From: Rhodanobacter thiooxydans
GTDB lineage: Bacteria > Pseudomonadota > Gammaproteobacteria > Xanthomonadales > Rhodanobacteraceae
DNA length: 64,000 bases
Assembly (NCBI RefSeq): GCF_021545845.1
Contig: NZ_CP088923.1
Location: 2,294,001-2,358,000, forward strand
Direction of reading: 5' to 3'
Part shown: positions 54,098 to 62,014 of the stretch, piece after piece
Layout: each line of letters begins with the position of its first letter
Position numbering within the stretch: position 1 is the first letter of the stretch
Made by a program: the position numbers and the translations under genes
Notes under the pieces: generated by a model
Told to the model about the DNA's origin: nothing
Databases searched by the model: none
Seen by the model: only the letters and a program-made list of their open reading frames with translations

Positions 54098-54517
54098 TGA
54101 ACCGCCCCGGGATTTGAGGAGGCTCCAACTCTTGAGAGAATGGAGCCATGAACAAGTCTAGGAAGTTTTCCCCTGAAGTCCGCGAGCGCGCGGTGCGCAT
54201 GGTGCAGGAGCACCGCGGAGAGTATCCATCGCTGTGGGCCGCGGTGGAGTCGATAGCGCCGAAGATCGGCTGTGTTCCGCAGACGTTGCTGGGCTGGGTC
54301 CAGCGGCACGAGGTCGACACCGGTGTACGCGGCGGCGTGACCACCGCCGAAGCGCAGCGCGTGAAAGAGCTCGAGCGTGAGGTCAAGGAGCTGCGTCGGG
54401 CCAACGAGATTCTGAAGCTGGCGAGCGCGTTTTTTGCCCAGGCGGAGCTCGACCGCCGACTCAAGTCCTGAGGGACTTCATCGACGAATATCGGAGCACC
54501 TTCGGGGTAGAACCCGT
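54098..54517 (+). mobile_element. IS3-family element, 3' part lost
   Basis: The left end TGAACCGCCCCGGGATTTGAGG matches IS3-family (IS407/IS1404-like) termini and starts at 54098. orfA is intact. The minus-one frame continues for about 17 codons as the start of orfB ([17 protein letters not shown]) and then the IS sequence ends near 54517. No right inverted repeat is seen. Confidence 0.7.
54148..54471 (+). CDS. IS3-family transposase OrfA
   Basis: 107 aa. A helix-turn-helix ([48 protein letters not shown]) is followed by a leucine-zipper segment ([36 protein letters not shown]), the standard OrfA layout. It normally makes the active transposase by frameshifting into orfB, but orfB is cut after its first codons, so the element cannot move by itself. 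Confidence 0.85.
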   Translation: MNKSRKFSPEVRERAVRMVQEHRGEYPSLWAAVESIAPKIGCVPQTLLGWVQRHEVDTGVRGGVTTAEAQRVKELEREVKELRRANEILKLASAFFAQAELDRRLKS

Positions 54518-54708
54518 GCGCCTCTGCTTCAGATGGCACTGAGATGTCGATCAGAAGCACCCGTTCGACAACGTAGTCGATGAAGTAAGCGATGTGGTTC
54601 TTCACCCCAGAGTCAAGCAGAGCTTCGGTATCCCTCAGGGCTTCAAGCAGGTGCTGATCACCCTCTGCCGTGAAAACGGCGCGGCAATCGCCTCGGGCAT
54701 AGCGCTGC
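54518..54708 (-). pseudogene. unidentified gene fragment beside the IS3 remnant
   Basis: Both strands read protein-like here. Minus strand: GDCRAVFTAEGDQHLLEAL, then GVKNHIAYFIDYVVERVLLIDISVPSE. Plus strand: HPFDNVVDEVSDVVLHPRV, then FGIPQGFKQVLITLCRENG. I cannot tell which is real and recognise neither. The strand given is a guess. Confidence 0.3.
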
Positions 54709-55776
54709 TCAACAGGACGTATACCAGGCCACCCCATCGGAGCCAATCGCGCGTGTGACTTCTCCCCGGTGCATCAGATAGTTCAGGCACGCGATGCTCT
54801 CGCCTGTGGCCATGCTCAGCAGGGCCACATCGCTCTCGCTGATGCCGCGGGCAAACAGTGCGCTGAACACATCGCCCGCGCGCTTGGGCTGCACCAGCGC
54901 GCGTCGCAAGCGCTCCAGTGCACGGTCTTGCCCGCGTGCCAACGAGTCAATCCGTGCGTGCAGCCCGCGAAAGCAGTCGTTGTGCGCCGGCAGCACCAGC
55001 ACGTCGTCAGGCACTTCGCGTTTGAGCTTGTCCAGCGAGGCAAGCCAGTCGCTCATCGGGTCGGCGTCCGGCTCGATAGGGTAAACCGAGACGTTGGACG
55101 AGATGCGCGGCAAGACCTGATCGCCGGAGATGAGCAGCTTGAGCTCGGGGCAGTAAAGGCAGGCATGCTCCGGCGAATGTCCGTTGCCGACGACGACGTG
55201 CCAGATGTGTGCGCCGATTCGCAGCTCTTCGCCATCGCGCAGGCGGCGATAGCTGTCGGGCAGTGCATGGATATGCCTGCCAAAATTTCCGAAGCGTGCC
55301 CGGTAGGTCTCGATCGCCGCGACGCTCCAGCCGGCCCGGCGATAAAAATCGGCACCTTCGGGCGGCGCCTCGCGCCCGGTGTCCGAGATCATCACGCGGC
55401 AGGTCAGGTACTCGAGCCGTGTCATCCAAAGTCGCACGCCGAACTTGCGTGTCAACCACCCGGCCATGCCGGCATGGTCGGGGTGCATGTGCGTGACGAA
55501 GACCCGGGTCAGCGGGCGATCGTCCGGCGCGTTGGCGAACAGTTCGCGCCAGACCAGCGCGGTCTCGTCGGTGCGCACCCCCGTGTCGACCAGGGCCCAG
55601 CCGTCGTTGTCGTCGATGGCCCAGATGTTGATATGGTCCAGCGCATAAGGTAGCGGCATGCGGATCCAGTGCACGCCGGGGGCGACCTCGATGGAGCGTC
55701 CACGCGCCGGGGGTGCCTCGAACGGATAGTCCAAGGCCAGCTTGGCGATCACATCACTGTCTGGCAAGCCGTCCAC
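54709..55776 (-). CDS. metallo-beta-lactamase fold hydrolase
   Basis: 355 aa from ATG 55776 (an ATG four codons upstream is also possible). The MBL metal site is intact: THMHPDHAGMAGWL near 97-110, GNGHSPEHACLY near 205 with the third His, GDQVLP with the bridging Asp near 230 and the late His in LPAHND near 270. The C-terminal helical part resembles hydrolases of the glyoxalase II / beta-lactamase-related group found in fatty-acid and aromatic catabolic clusters. Substrate unknown. It lies between the IS remnant and the Bug/EtfA pseudogene and may once have belonged to the operon starting beyond 64 kb. Confidence 0.8.
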   Translation of the reverse strand: MDGLPDSDVIAKLALDYPFEAPPARGRSIEVAPGVHWIRMPLPYALDHINIWAIDDNDGWALVDTGVRTDETALVWRELFANAPDDRPLTRVFVTHMHPDHAGMAGWLTRKFGVRLWMTRLEYLTCRVMISDTGREAPPEGADFYRRAGWSVAAIETYRARFGNFGRHIHALPDSYRRLRDGEELRIGAHIWHVVVGNGHSPEHACLYCPELKLLISGDQVLPRISSNVSVYPIEPDADPMSDWLASLDKLKREVPDDVLVLPAHNDCFRGLHARIDSLARGQDRALERLRRALVQPKRAGDVFSALFARGISESDVALLSMATGESIACLNYLMHRGEVTRAIGSDGVAWYTSC

Positions 55777-55831
55777 CATTATCAACACCTCTATCGGTAG
55801 CCTACGATACCCCGGAACTGAACACGGTCTG

Positions 55832-56518
55832 GTTCAGAGGGCCTTGACGAGTTCCGGCACCGCGGTGAACAGGGTCTGCCTCGAGCCCGTAGTCGGCGAC
55901 GGTGAAGATTGGCGCCTCGGGGTCCTTGTTGATCGCGACGATGACCTTGCTGTCCTTCATGCCCGCTAAGTGTAAGTGCTGGATTGAGCCGATGCCCCAG
56001 GAGCCGTAGACAGCTTGCCCTTGTTCGCCACCATGTACTTGAACAGTTCAGGCCCGGTGTTGACCGGCACGCCGGGATGTACCAGCAGGACGATCGGCGC
56101 GGTGGCGATCTGCGACACCATGACCAGGTCGCGCTACGGGTTGTAGGGCAGATTCTTGAACAAAAACTGGTTGATCAGCAGCGAGGTGCTGAGCGAGACC
56201 GTCAGGGTGTGTCCGTCGGGCGGCGCTTTGGCCACCATGTCGGTTCCATGAGCCCCGACCGCCCCAGCCTTGTTGTCGACGATGATGATCTGGCCCAGTC
56301 AAGGCCCCATTTTCTCGGCCAGCAACGCGCGCGCCATGCCGGCGGTTCCACCGGCGGGGAAGGGCACGATGAACTGGATCGGCTTGGTGGGCAAGGTCTG
56401 CGCCTGGGCGACCAAACCAAAGGGCATGGCGATCGCCGACAACTGCCGACGGACGGTGCGGTGGACGAAGGAGTTCTTTATGGGTGTCTTTCTCACGGTT
56501 GGATAACGTACGGGCCGA
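55832..56518 (-). pseudogene. chimeric remnant: Bug-type solute receptor joined to the EtfA C-terminus
   Basis: Read from 56518 down: a tripartite tricarboxylate (Bug) receptor start with TLPTKPIQFIVPFPAGGTAG, then a stop and frame changes, then DGHTLTVSLSTSLLINQFLFKNLPYNP, a stop, DLVMVSQIATAPIVLLVHPGVP and, after another frame change, [11 protein letters not shown]. From about 55970 the reading becomes the end of electron-transfer flavoprotein alpha ([31 protein letters not shown]) with one extra base before [12 protein letters not shown] and a stop at 55832. At least two stops and three frameshifts show a dead gene made by recombination of two unrelated genes. Confidence 0.7.
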
Positions 56519-56521
56519 CCT

Positions 56522-58483
56522 TCAGGCCCAGCGAATTTCTGTCTTGATGGGTAAGCTCGCGAGGCAAAGGCGCAGGTGCTCGAACAGTGCATCTGCTTGT
56601 GCACCGAGCTGATCGCGCTCGAGCATAACGCTGATGTCGTGAGGCTGCGTCACCATCACAGGCGGGCGCCGGGTCTGCGCGACGCCGACTCCGTGGCACG
56701 CCTGGGCGACCAGACTTGTGACCACGGCCTGCGCGGCCAACAAGCGAAGCTCGGGCTTGTAGATCTTGCCGACGTTGGTCACCGGCATGGTGTCGATGAT
56801 GGTGGCCGTTTTCGGTCTGGCCGGCGCTTCATCGACCCGCTGCGCGGCGAAGGCCAGCAACTCGGCCTCGCTGACGGACGCGCCGGGCACCAGGGTGACA
56901 AAGACCACCGGCAGTTCGCCGGCATAGGCGTCGGGCGCCCCCACCGCGGCGCACATTTGCACCGCCGGGTGGGCCCCGATCGCGTCCTCGATTGCCTTGG
57001 GATCGATGTTGTGGCCGCTGCGGATGATCAAGTCCTTGGAGCGGCCCGTCAGGTTGAGCCGGCCCTCGCCATCGAGCCAGCCCAGATCGCCGGTGATGAG
57101 CCAGTCGTCGGCGGTGAAGGCGTTGACGTTGTCCTCGGGGTCCAGAAAACCCGAGAACAGGTTGGGTGACTTGAACAACACCATGCCGGTTTCGCCAGCC
57201 GGGAGGTCGCGTTCCGTGGCGCCGCCCGTCGCGTCGAGTTCGACGATACGCAGTCGTGCATAGGGCAGCGGAAAGCCGACGCAACTCGCCGGCCCGTGGA
57301 CCCCCGGCGGCGTGATCGTCGAGATGCCGGCCATCTCGGTCATGCCCAGGCTCTCGTGCACGTGCAGGCCGAACAAACGCTCAAACCGGGTGGCCAGTTC
57401 CGGCGGCAGCAGCGCGGCGCCGGAGCGGCAGTAGCGCAGCGACGAGATGTCGGCGCCCGCCAGGGGCACGTTGGCCAGCGCCGCTAGTACCGTCGGAACC
57501 GCGGATAGCGTGGTGGCACGGTATTTCTCGACCAGCCGCCAGTAGTTGGCCAGGACTTCACGATTGCGCAGCAGCGACGGGGTCGGGATCACGGTCTCGA
57601 CTCCGGCCGACAGCGCCGCCAGCGACGAGGGCAGGACACCCGCGACATGGAACAGAGGATAGCCGTTGATGGTGACGTCGGAGGCGCGTTCCCCCCGCAG
57701 CTTGACGCTTGCCCAGGCGGTGAAGACCTGGGCGCCGTGACTGTGCCGGGCCAGCTTGGGCGCACCCGTGGTGCCGCCGGTGTGGAAGTAGGCAGCGATG
57801 TTGGTCGGTGCGATGTTGCGCTGGCTGACCAGGTGGTCGTCGGGTTCGAGCGCGCGCGCCGCGTTGAAGTCCAAGATGCCGTCAGACAGGACACCTACTG
57901 CGCCCGTCAGCTCGTCGTGCGGGGCGACGCGCAGTACGTGGGTCAGCGTAGGGACCAGATCGCGAACGCGCATCGCCTTGGCCCAAATCTCCGATTCCCG
58001 ATCCGACCCATAGGCAATCAGCACCTTCGCGCCGGCAGTTCGCATCAGCGAGGCGAGCTTCTGGTCACCGAGCAAGGGATTCAGGGGCTGGACAATCGCC
58101 GCCGCTTCACCGCCCCAAAGTGCGAGGTGGTACTCGAGGCACCCCGGCAGCAGCACAGCGACGGCGTCGTGGGGCTGCACGCCGAGCGTGTGCAGCAGAT
58201 TGGCGGTCTGGTGGATTCCTGCCAGCAGGACGGCGTACGACCACCGGATCGGGGCGTCGTCTGGGTCGCCACTGCGCAGAAAGGTCAACGCCGTCTTGTC
58301 TGCGAAAGCATTTGCCGAGTTGCGCAAGATCTCGTAAGTGCTGCGCACTGTCAGCGCCTCGGCCAGCGGTACTTGTTCAAGTCGATGCACGTCGTCGATG
58401 CTGCACACCGGGAACGATGGGGAGAAAGGTGGGGCAAACGGGGGGGTGCCTGGGTGCGCCGATGTTGCATTGCTGGTGGTCAC
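56522..58483 (-). CDS. acyl-CoA synthetase (AMP-forming)
   Basis: 653 aa from GTG 58483 (a TTG at 58507 would add eight residues and overlap the previous gene). Adenylate-forming signatures: YFHTGGTTGAPKLARHSH near 225, the SLGMTEMAG A5-like motif near 380, WLITGDLGWLDGEGRLNLTGRSKDLIIRSGHNIDP near 470 and the catalytic Lys in NVGKIYKPELR near 575. A C-terminal extension of about 65 residues is unassigned. It would activate the acid feeding the beta-oxidation enzymes encoded upstream in the same operon. It takes the place of PimA in comparison with pim operons but is not an evident PimA orthologue. Confidence 0.85.
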   Translation of the reverse strand: MTTSNATSAHPGTPPFAPPFSPSFPVCSIDDVHRLEQVPLAEALTVRSTYEILRNSANAFADKTALTFLRSGDPDDAPIRWSYAVLLAGIHQTANLLHTLGVQPHDAVAVLLPGCLEYHLALWGGEAAAIVQPLNPLLGDQKLASLMRTAGAKVLIAYGSDRESEIWAKAMRVRDLVPTLTHVLRVAPHDELTGAVGVLSDGILDFNAARALEPDDHLVSQRNIAPTNIAAYFHTGGTTGAPKLARHSHGAQVFTAWASVKLRGERASDVTINGYPLFHVAGVLPSSLAALSAGVETVIPTPSLLRNREVLANYWRLVEKYRATTLSAVPTVLAALANVPLAGADISSLRYCRSGAALLPPELATRFERLFGLHVHESLGMTEMAGISTITPPGVHGPASCVGFPLPYARLRIVELDATGGATERDLPAGETGMVLFKSPNLFSGFLDPEDNVNAFTADDWLITGDLGWLDGEGRLNLTGRSKDLIIRSGHNIDPKAIEDAIGAHPAVQMCAAVGAPDAYAGELPVVFVTLVPGASVSEAELLAFAAQRVDEAPARPKTATIIDTMPVTNVGKIYKPELRLLAAQAVVTSLVAQACHGVGVAQTRRPPVMVTQPHDISVMLERDQLGAQADALFEHLRLCLASLPIKTEIRWA

Positions 58484-58487
58484 CGCT

Positions 58488-59621
58488 TCACCCTCGACCC
58501 AAGGCAATGTAGCGCTCGAGGTGATGGTCTTCGTCGCCGAACAGGTGGTCGATCATCACCAGCCGTTTGGCGTAGTGGGCGAGCGGCAATTCCCAAGTCA
58601 TGCCGATGGCGCCATGCAGTTGGATGATTTCTTCGGCGACCAGTGTGCCGGCGCGGCCGATCGTGAACTTGGCGGCCGATAGCGCGCGCTCGCGCGTCAC
58701 CCGGTCAGCATCGAGCGCAGCAGCGGCGTTGATCACAGCCGAGCGTGCCTGCTCGATCTCGAGCAGCAGATCGGCCATGCGGTGCTGTAGCGCCTGGAAG
58801 CTGCCGATCGGTACACCGAACTGCTTGCGCGTGCGCAGGTGTTCGAGCGTAGCCTCCTTGGCCGCGTCCATCGCGCCTAGGCTTTCGGCGCACAGCGCCA
58901 GCAGGCCAGTGCCGACCACCTTCTCGATCGTCGCGAAGGCTGCGCCGGCAACACCGAGCAGCGCGTCGGCGCCGAGCCGCACGCCGTGCAGCGCGACTTC
59001 GGCCGCGCGCCCGCCATCGATGGTGGGATAGCCGCGCAGCGACACGCCCACGGCCTTGGCCGGTACCAGGAACAACGACAGGCCCGCCTCGTCGTCGATG
59101 GCACCCGCGCTGCGCGCCGACACGACGAAGAGATCGGCGCTTTCGCCTTGCTGGACCACCGCCTTCGCGCCGTTTAGCACCCAGCCATCACCGGCGCGTT
59201 CAGCGCGCGTTTGCGCGTGCGTGAGTTCGTAGCGCGCATCGGGCTCGTTGTGTGCGAACGCGGCGATGCAGGTGCCGCCGATGATCTCGGCCAGCAGCAC
59301 CCGCTGCGCCTCGCTGCCCGCCGTAGCGATCGCGCCGCCGGCGAGCACCGCGCTGCCGAGGAAGGGCTCGACGACGAGTCTGCGGCCGAGCGCCTCGAAG
59401 ACCACGGCGATGTCGAAGCCCGCGCCGCCGAAGCCGCCGTTGGCCTCGGTGAACAGCGCGCCGATCACGCCCAGGTCGGCGAACTGTCGCCACATCTCGG
59501 GGCTGTAGCCCTGCGCAGAGCGAGCGATCCTGTCGCGTGTTTCGAAGCCGTACTGCTCCTTGACGAAGCGGCCGAGCGAATCCTCCAGCATACGGCGGTC
59601 TTCGGTGTGTTCGAAGTTCAT
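58488..59621 (-). CDS. acyl-CoA dehydrogenase, small-subunit type (PimD-like)
   Basis: 377 aa. ACAD fold visible: MLEDSLGRFVKEQYGFETRDRI, LGVIGALFTEANGGFGGAGFD near 50, a middle beta domain, RTRKQFGVPIGSFQALQHRMADLLLEIEQARSAV near 275 and IIQLHGAIGMTWELPLAHYAKRL near the end. The usual C-terminal catalytic base region is altered, as in partners of two-subunit dehydrogenases such as PimC/PimD or steroid side-chain enzymes. It starts 1-2 bases after the other ACAD gene, so a heteromeric enzyme is likely. Confidence 0.85.
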   Translation of the reverse strand: MNFEHTEDRRMLEDSLGRFVKEQYGFETRDRIARSAQGYSPEMWRQFADLGVIGALFTEANGGFGGAGFDIAVVFEALGRRLVVEPFLGSAVLAGGAIATAGSEAQRVLLAEIIGGTCIAAFAHNEPDARYELTHAQTRAERAGDGWVLNGAKAVVQQGESADLFVVSARSAGAIDDEAGLSLFLVPAKAVGVSLRGYPTIDGGRAAEVALHGVRLGADALLGVAGAAFATIEKVVGTGLLALCAESLGAMDAAKEATLEHLRTRKQFGVPIGSFQALQHRMADLLLEIEQARSAVINAAAALDADRVTRERALSAAKFTIGRAGTLVAEEIIQLHGAIGMTWELPLAHYAKRLVMIDHLFGDEDHHLERYIALGRG

Positions 59622-59622
59622 G

Positions 59623-60819
59623 TCACAACCCCAGGATCATCTTGGAAATGATGTTTCGCTGAATCTCGTTGGAGCCGCCGAAAATCGACAGCTTGCGGTT
59701 GTTGAAGTACTGCGACGCCGCGCTCGCCGCATCGGCCGGCCCGACTGGCTCGCCGGCGAAGCCTTCTTCGAGTGCCTCGGCCACGAAGGGCTGCGCATAC
59801 GGGCCCATCGCGCGCCGCGTCAGCGACGACAGCTCCTGCCGGATCTCGGTGCCGCGAATCTTCAGCATCGAGCTCTCGGCGCCGGGCACGCCGCCGCCGG
59901 CCACGGCTGCGATGACGCGCAGGTTGGTTGTCTTCATGTTATCGAGCTCGATCTCGACCCTCGCCAGACGCGCTGCGAAGAACGGGTCATCGGCGAGCGG
60001 GCAGCCATTCTTCTTCTGCGTGGCGGCGATGCGCTTCAAGCGCTCCAACGCAGCGACCGAGAGGCCGACGCCGGCGATATTGGTGCGCTCGTAGGTCAGC
60101 AGGTACTTGGCGTAGGTCCAGCCGCTGTTCTCCTCGCCGACCAGATTCTCGACCGGCACGCGCACGTCGTTGAAGAATACCTCGTTGACCTCATGCTCAC
60201 CGTCGAGCGTGATGATCGGCCGCACCTCGACGCCGGTCGTCGTCATGTCGATCAACAAGAAGCTGATGCCCTCCTGCTTCTTGCTGCCTTTGGACGTGCG
60301 AACGAGACAGAAGATCATGTTCGCGTGCTGGCCGAGCGTGGTCCAGGCCTTCTGGCCGTTGACGATATAGTGGTCACCATCGCGGACAGCGGTCGTCTTG
60401 ACCGAGGCCAGGTCCGAACCCGCGCCGGGTTCCGAATAGCCCTGGCACCACCAGTCCGAACCGTCGAGGATGCGCGGCAACCAGCGGCGCTTCTGCGCCT
60501 CGTTGCCGTACTTGATCAATACCGGCCCCAGCATGTTGACGCCGAACGGCACGATGCGCGGTGCGCCCGCCAGGCTGCACTCGTGCTCGAAGATAAACTT
60601 CTCGACCGCGCTCCAGCCCGGACCGCCGTGTTCCTCGGGCCAGTGGTTGGCCAGCCACCCGCGCGCGTTGAGGATGGCATGCCACTGCTGCATGTCGGCC
60701 TTGGTCAGGCGCTTGCCGGTTGCCACCATGTCGGCCAGGCGCGCCGGCAGTTCGGTAGCGAGAAAGGCCCTCACCGCGGATCGGAACGCCCCTTCTTCGG
60801 TAGTGAATGTCAGGTCCAT
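59623..60819 (-). CDS. acyl-CoA dehydrogenase, large-subunit type (PimC-like)
   Basis: 398 aa from ATG 60819; the longer frame upstream overlaps the thiolase. FAD/substrate motifs: WCQGYSEPGAGSDLASVKTTA near 125, VNGQKAWTTLGQHANMIF near 155, TLDGEHEVNEVFFNDVRVP near 205, LRIRGTEIRQELSSL (here MLKIRGT) near 320 and KLSIFGGSNEIQRNIISKMILGL at the end, the standard C-terminal signature. Paired with the gene downstream. Confidence 0.88.
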   Translation of the reverse strand: MDLTFTTEEGAFRSAVRAFLATELPARLADMVATGKRLTKADMQQWHAILNARGWLANHWPEEHGGPGWSAVEKFIFEHECSLAGAPRIVPFGVNMLGPVLIKYGNEAQKRRWLPRILDGSDWWCQGYSEPGAGSDLASVKTTAVRDGDHYIVNGQKAWTTLGQHANMIFCLVRTSKGSKKQEGISFLLIDMTTTGVEVRPIITLDGEHEVNEVFFNDVRVPVENLVGEENSGWTYAKYLLTYERTNIAGVGLSVAALERLKRIAATQKKNGCPLADDPFFAARLARVEIELDNMKTTNLRVIAAVAGGGVPGAESSMLKIRGTEIRQELSSLTRRAMGPYAQPFVAEALEEGFAGEPVGPADAASAASQYFNNRKLSIFGGSNEIQRNIISKMILGL

Positions 60820-60830
60820 TGGGGCCTCGC

Positions 60831-62012
60831 TCAGTAGATCTCGAATAGGCCGGCGGCACCCATGCCGCCAGCAATGCACATCGTCACGACCGCGTACTTC
60901 GCGCCCCGCCGCTTGCCCTCGATCAGCACGTGGCCGGCCTGGCGCGCGCCGGTCATGCCGAAAGGGTGGCCGATGGAAATGGCGCCACCATTGACGTTGA
61001 GCCGCTCGGCGGGGATGCCCAGCCGCTGCTGGCAATAGATGGCCTGCGAGGCGAAGGCCTCGTTGAGTTCCCACAGGTCGATGTCATCGACCTTCAGGCC
61101 GTGGCACGCCAGCAATTTGGGCACGGCGAACACCGGACCGACGCCCATCTCGTCGGGCTCGCAGCCGACGATCGCGAGGCCTCGGAACGCGCCGAGCGGC
61201 GTGACGCCGGCACGGGCGGCCTCCTTGGCTTCCATCATCACGCAGGCCGACGCACCGTCTGACAGTTGCGACGCGTTGCCGGCGGTGATGAACTTGTCGG
61301 GGCCGTTGACCGGTTTGAGCTTCGCGAGCGATTCGTAGGTCGTGCCGCGCCGGTTGCAGGTGTCGGCATCGACCGTGACCTCGCGCTTGGAGACCATGCC
61401 GGTCTCCTTGTCCTTGACTGCCATTGTGGTGGTGACGGGGACGATCTCGTCACGGTAGCGGCCGGCGAGCTGCGCCGCCTCGGTCTTGCGCTGGCTCTCG
61501 ACGGAGAACTGGTCCTGCGCCTCACGGCCGATGCCGTAGCGCTCGGCCACGATGTCGGCCGTTTCTATCATCGATAGGTACAGCGCCGGCTTGTGCTCGG
61601 CGATCCAGGGGTCGATGCCGCTGTCGCCGTCTTCGCGCGTGCGGAGGTGTGAGATGCTCTCGACACCGCCGGCGATCATGGCGAGCGCGCCGTCGACGAC
61701 GATGCGTCCGGCGGCAAAGGCGATCGCCTGCAGGCTCGACGCGCAGAAGCGGTTGACCGTCGTGCCGCCGATCGCGATCGGCAGCCCGGCGCGGATGATG
61801 GTCTGGCGCGCGACGTTGCGGCCGGTCGTGCCCTCGGGATAGCCGCAGCCGAGGATCATGTCCTCGATCAGCGCGGGGTCGATGCGTGCTCGATCGATCG
61901 CGGCTCGCACCGCGAACGAGGCCAGCGTCGGCCCCGGCGTGATGTTGAATTCGCCGCGGTGCGCCTTGGTCAGCGGCGTGCGGGCGGTGGAGACGATGAC
62001 GGCTTCGCGCAT
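60831..62012 (-). CDS. acetyl-CoA acyltransferase (thiolase)
   Basis: 393 aa. Catalytic residues: nucleophile Cys in [18 protein letters not shown] (about residue 88), [15 protein letters not shown] with the active-site His near 350 and the acid/base Cys in [17 protein letters not shown] near 380. It cleaves 3-oxoacyl-CoA to acetyl-CoA and the shortened chain. It is 2 bases after the hydroxyacyl-CoA dehydrogenase gene and 11 bases before the first ACAD gene. Confidence 0.92.
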   Translation of the reverse strand: MREAVIVSTARTPLTKAHRGEFNITPGPTLASFAVRAAIDRARIDPALIEDMILGCGYPEGTTGRNVARQTIIRAGLPIAIGGTTVNRFCASSLQAIAFAAGRIVVDGALAMIAGGVESISHLRTREDGDSGIDPWIAEHKPALYLSMIETADIVAERYGIGREAQDQFSVESQRKTEAAQLAGRYRDEIVPVTTTMAVKDKETGMVSKREVTVDADTCNRRGTTYESLAKLKPVNGPDKFITAGNASQLSDGASACVMMEAKEAARAGVTPLGAFRGLAIVGCEPDEMGVGPVFAVPKLLACHGLKVDDIDLWELNEAFASQAIYCQQRLGIPAERLNVNGGAISIGHPFGMTGARQAGHVLIEGKRRGAKYAVVTMCIAGGMGAAGLFEIY

Positions 62013-62014
62013 GA

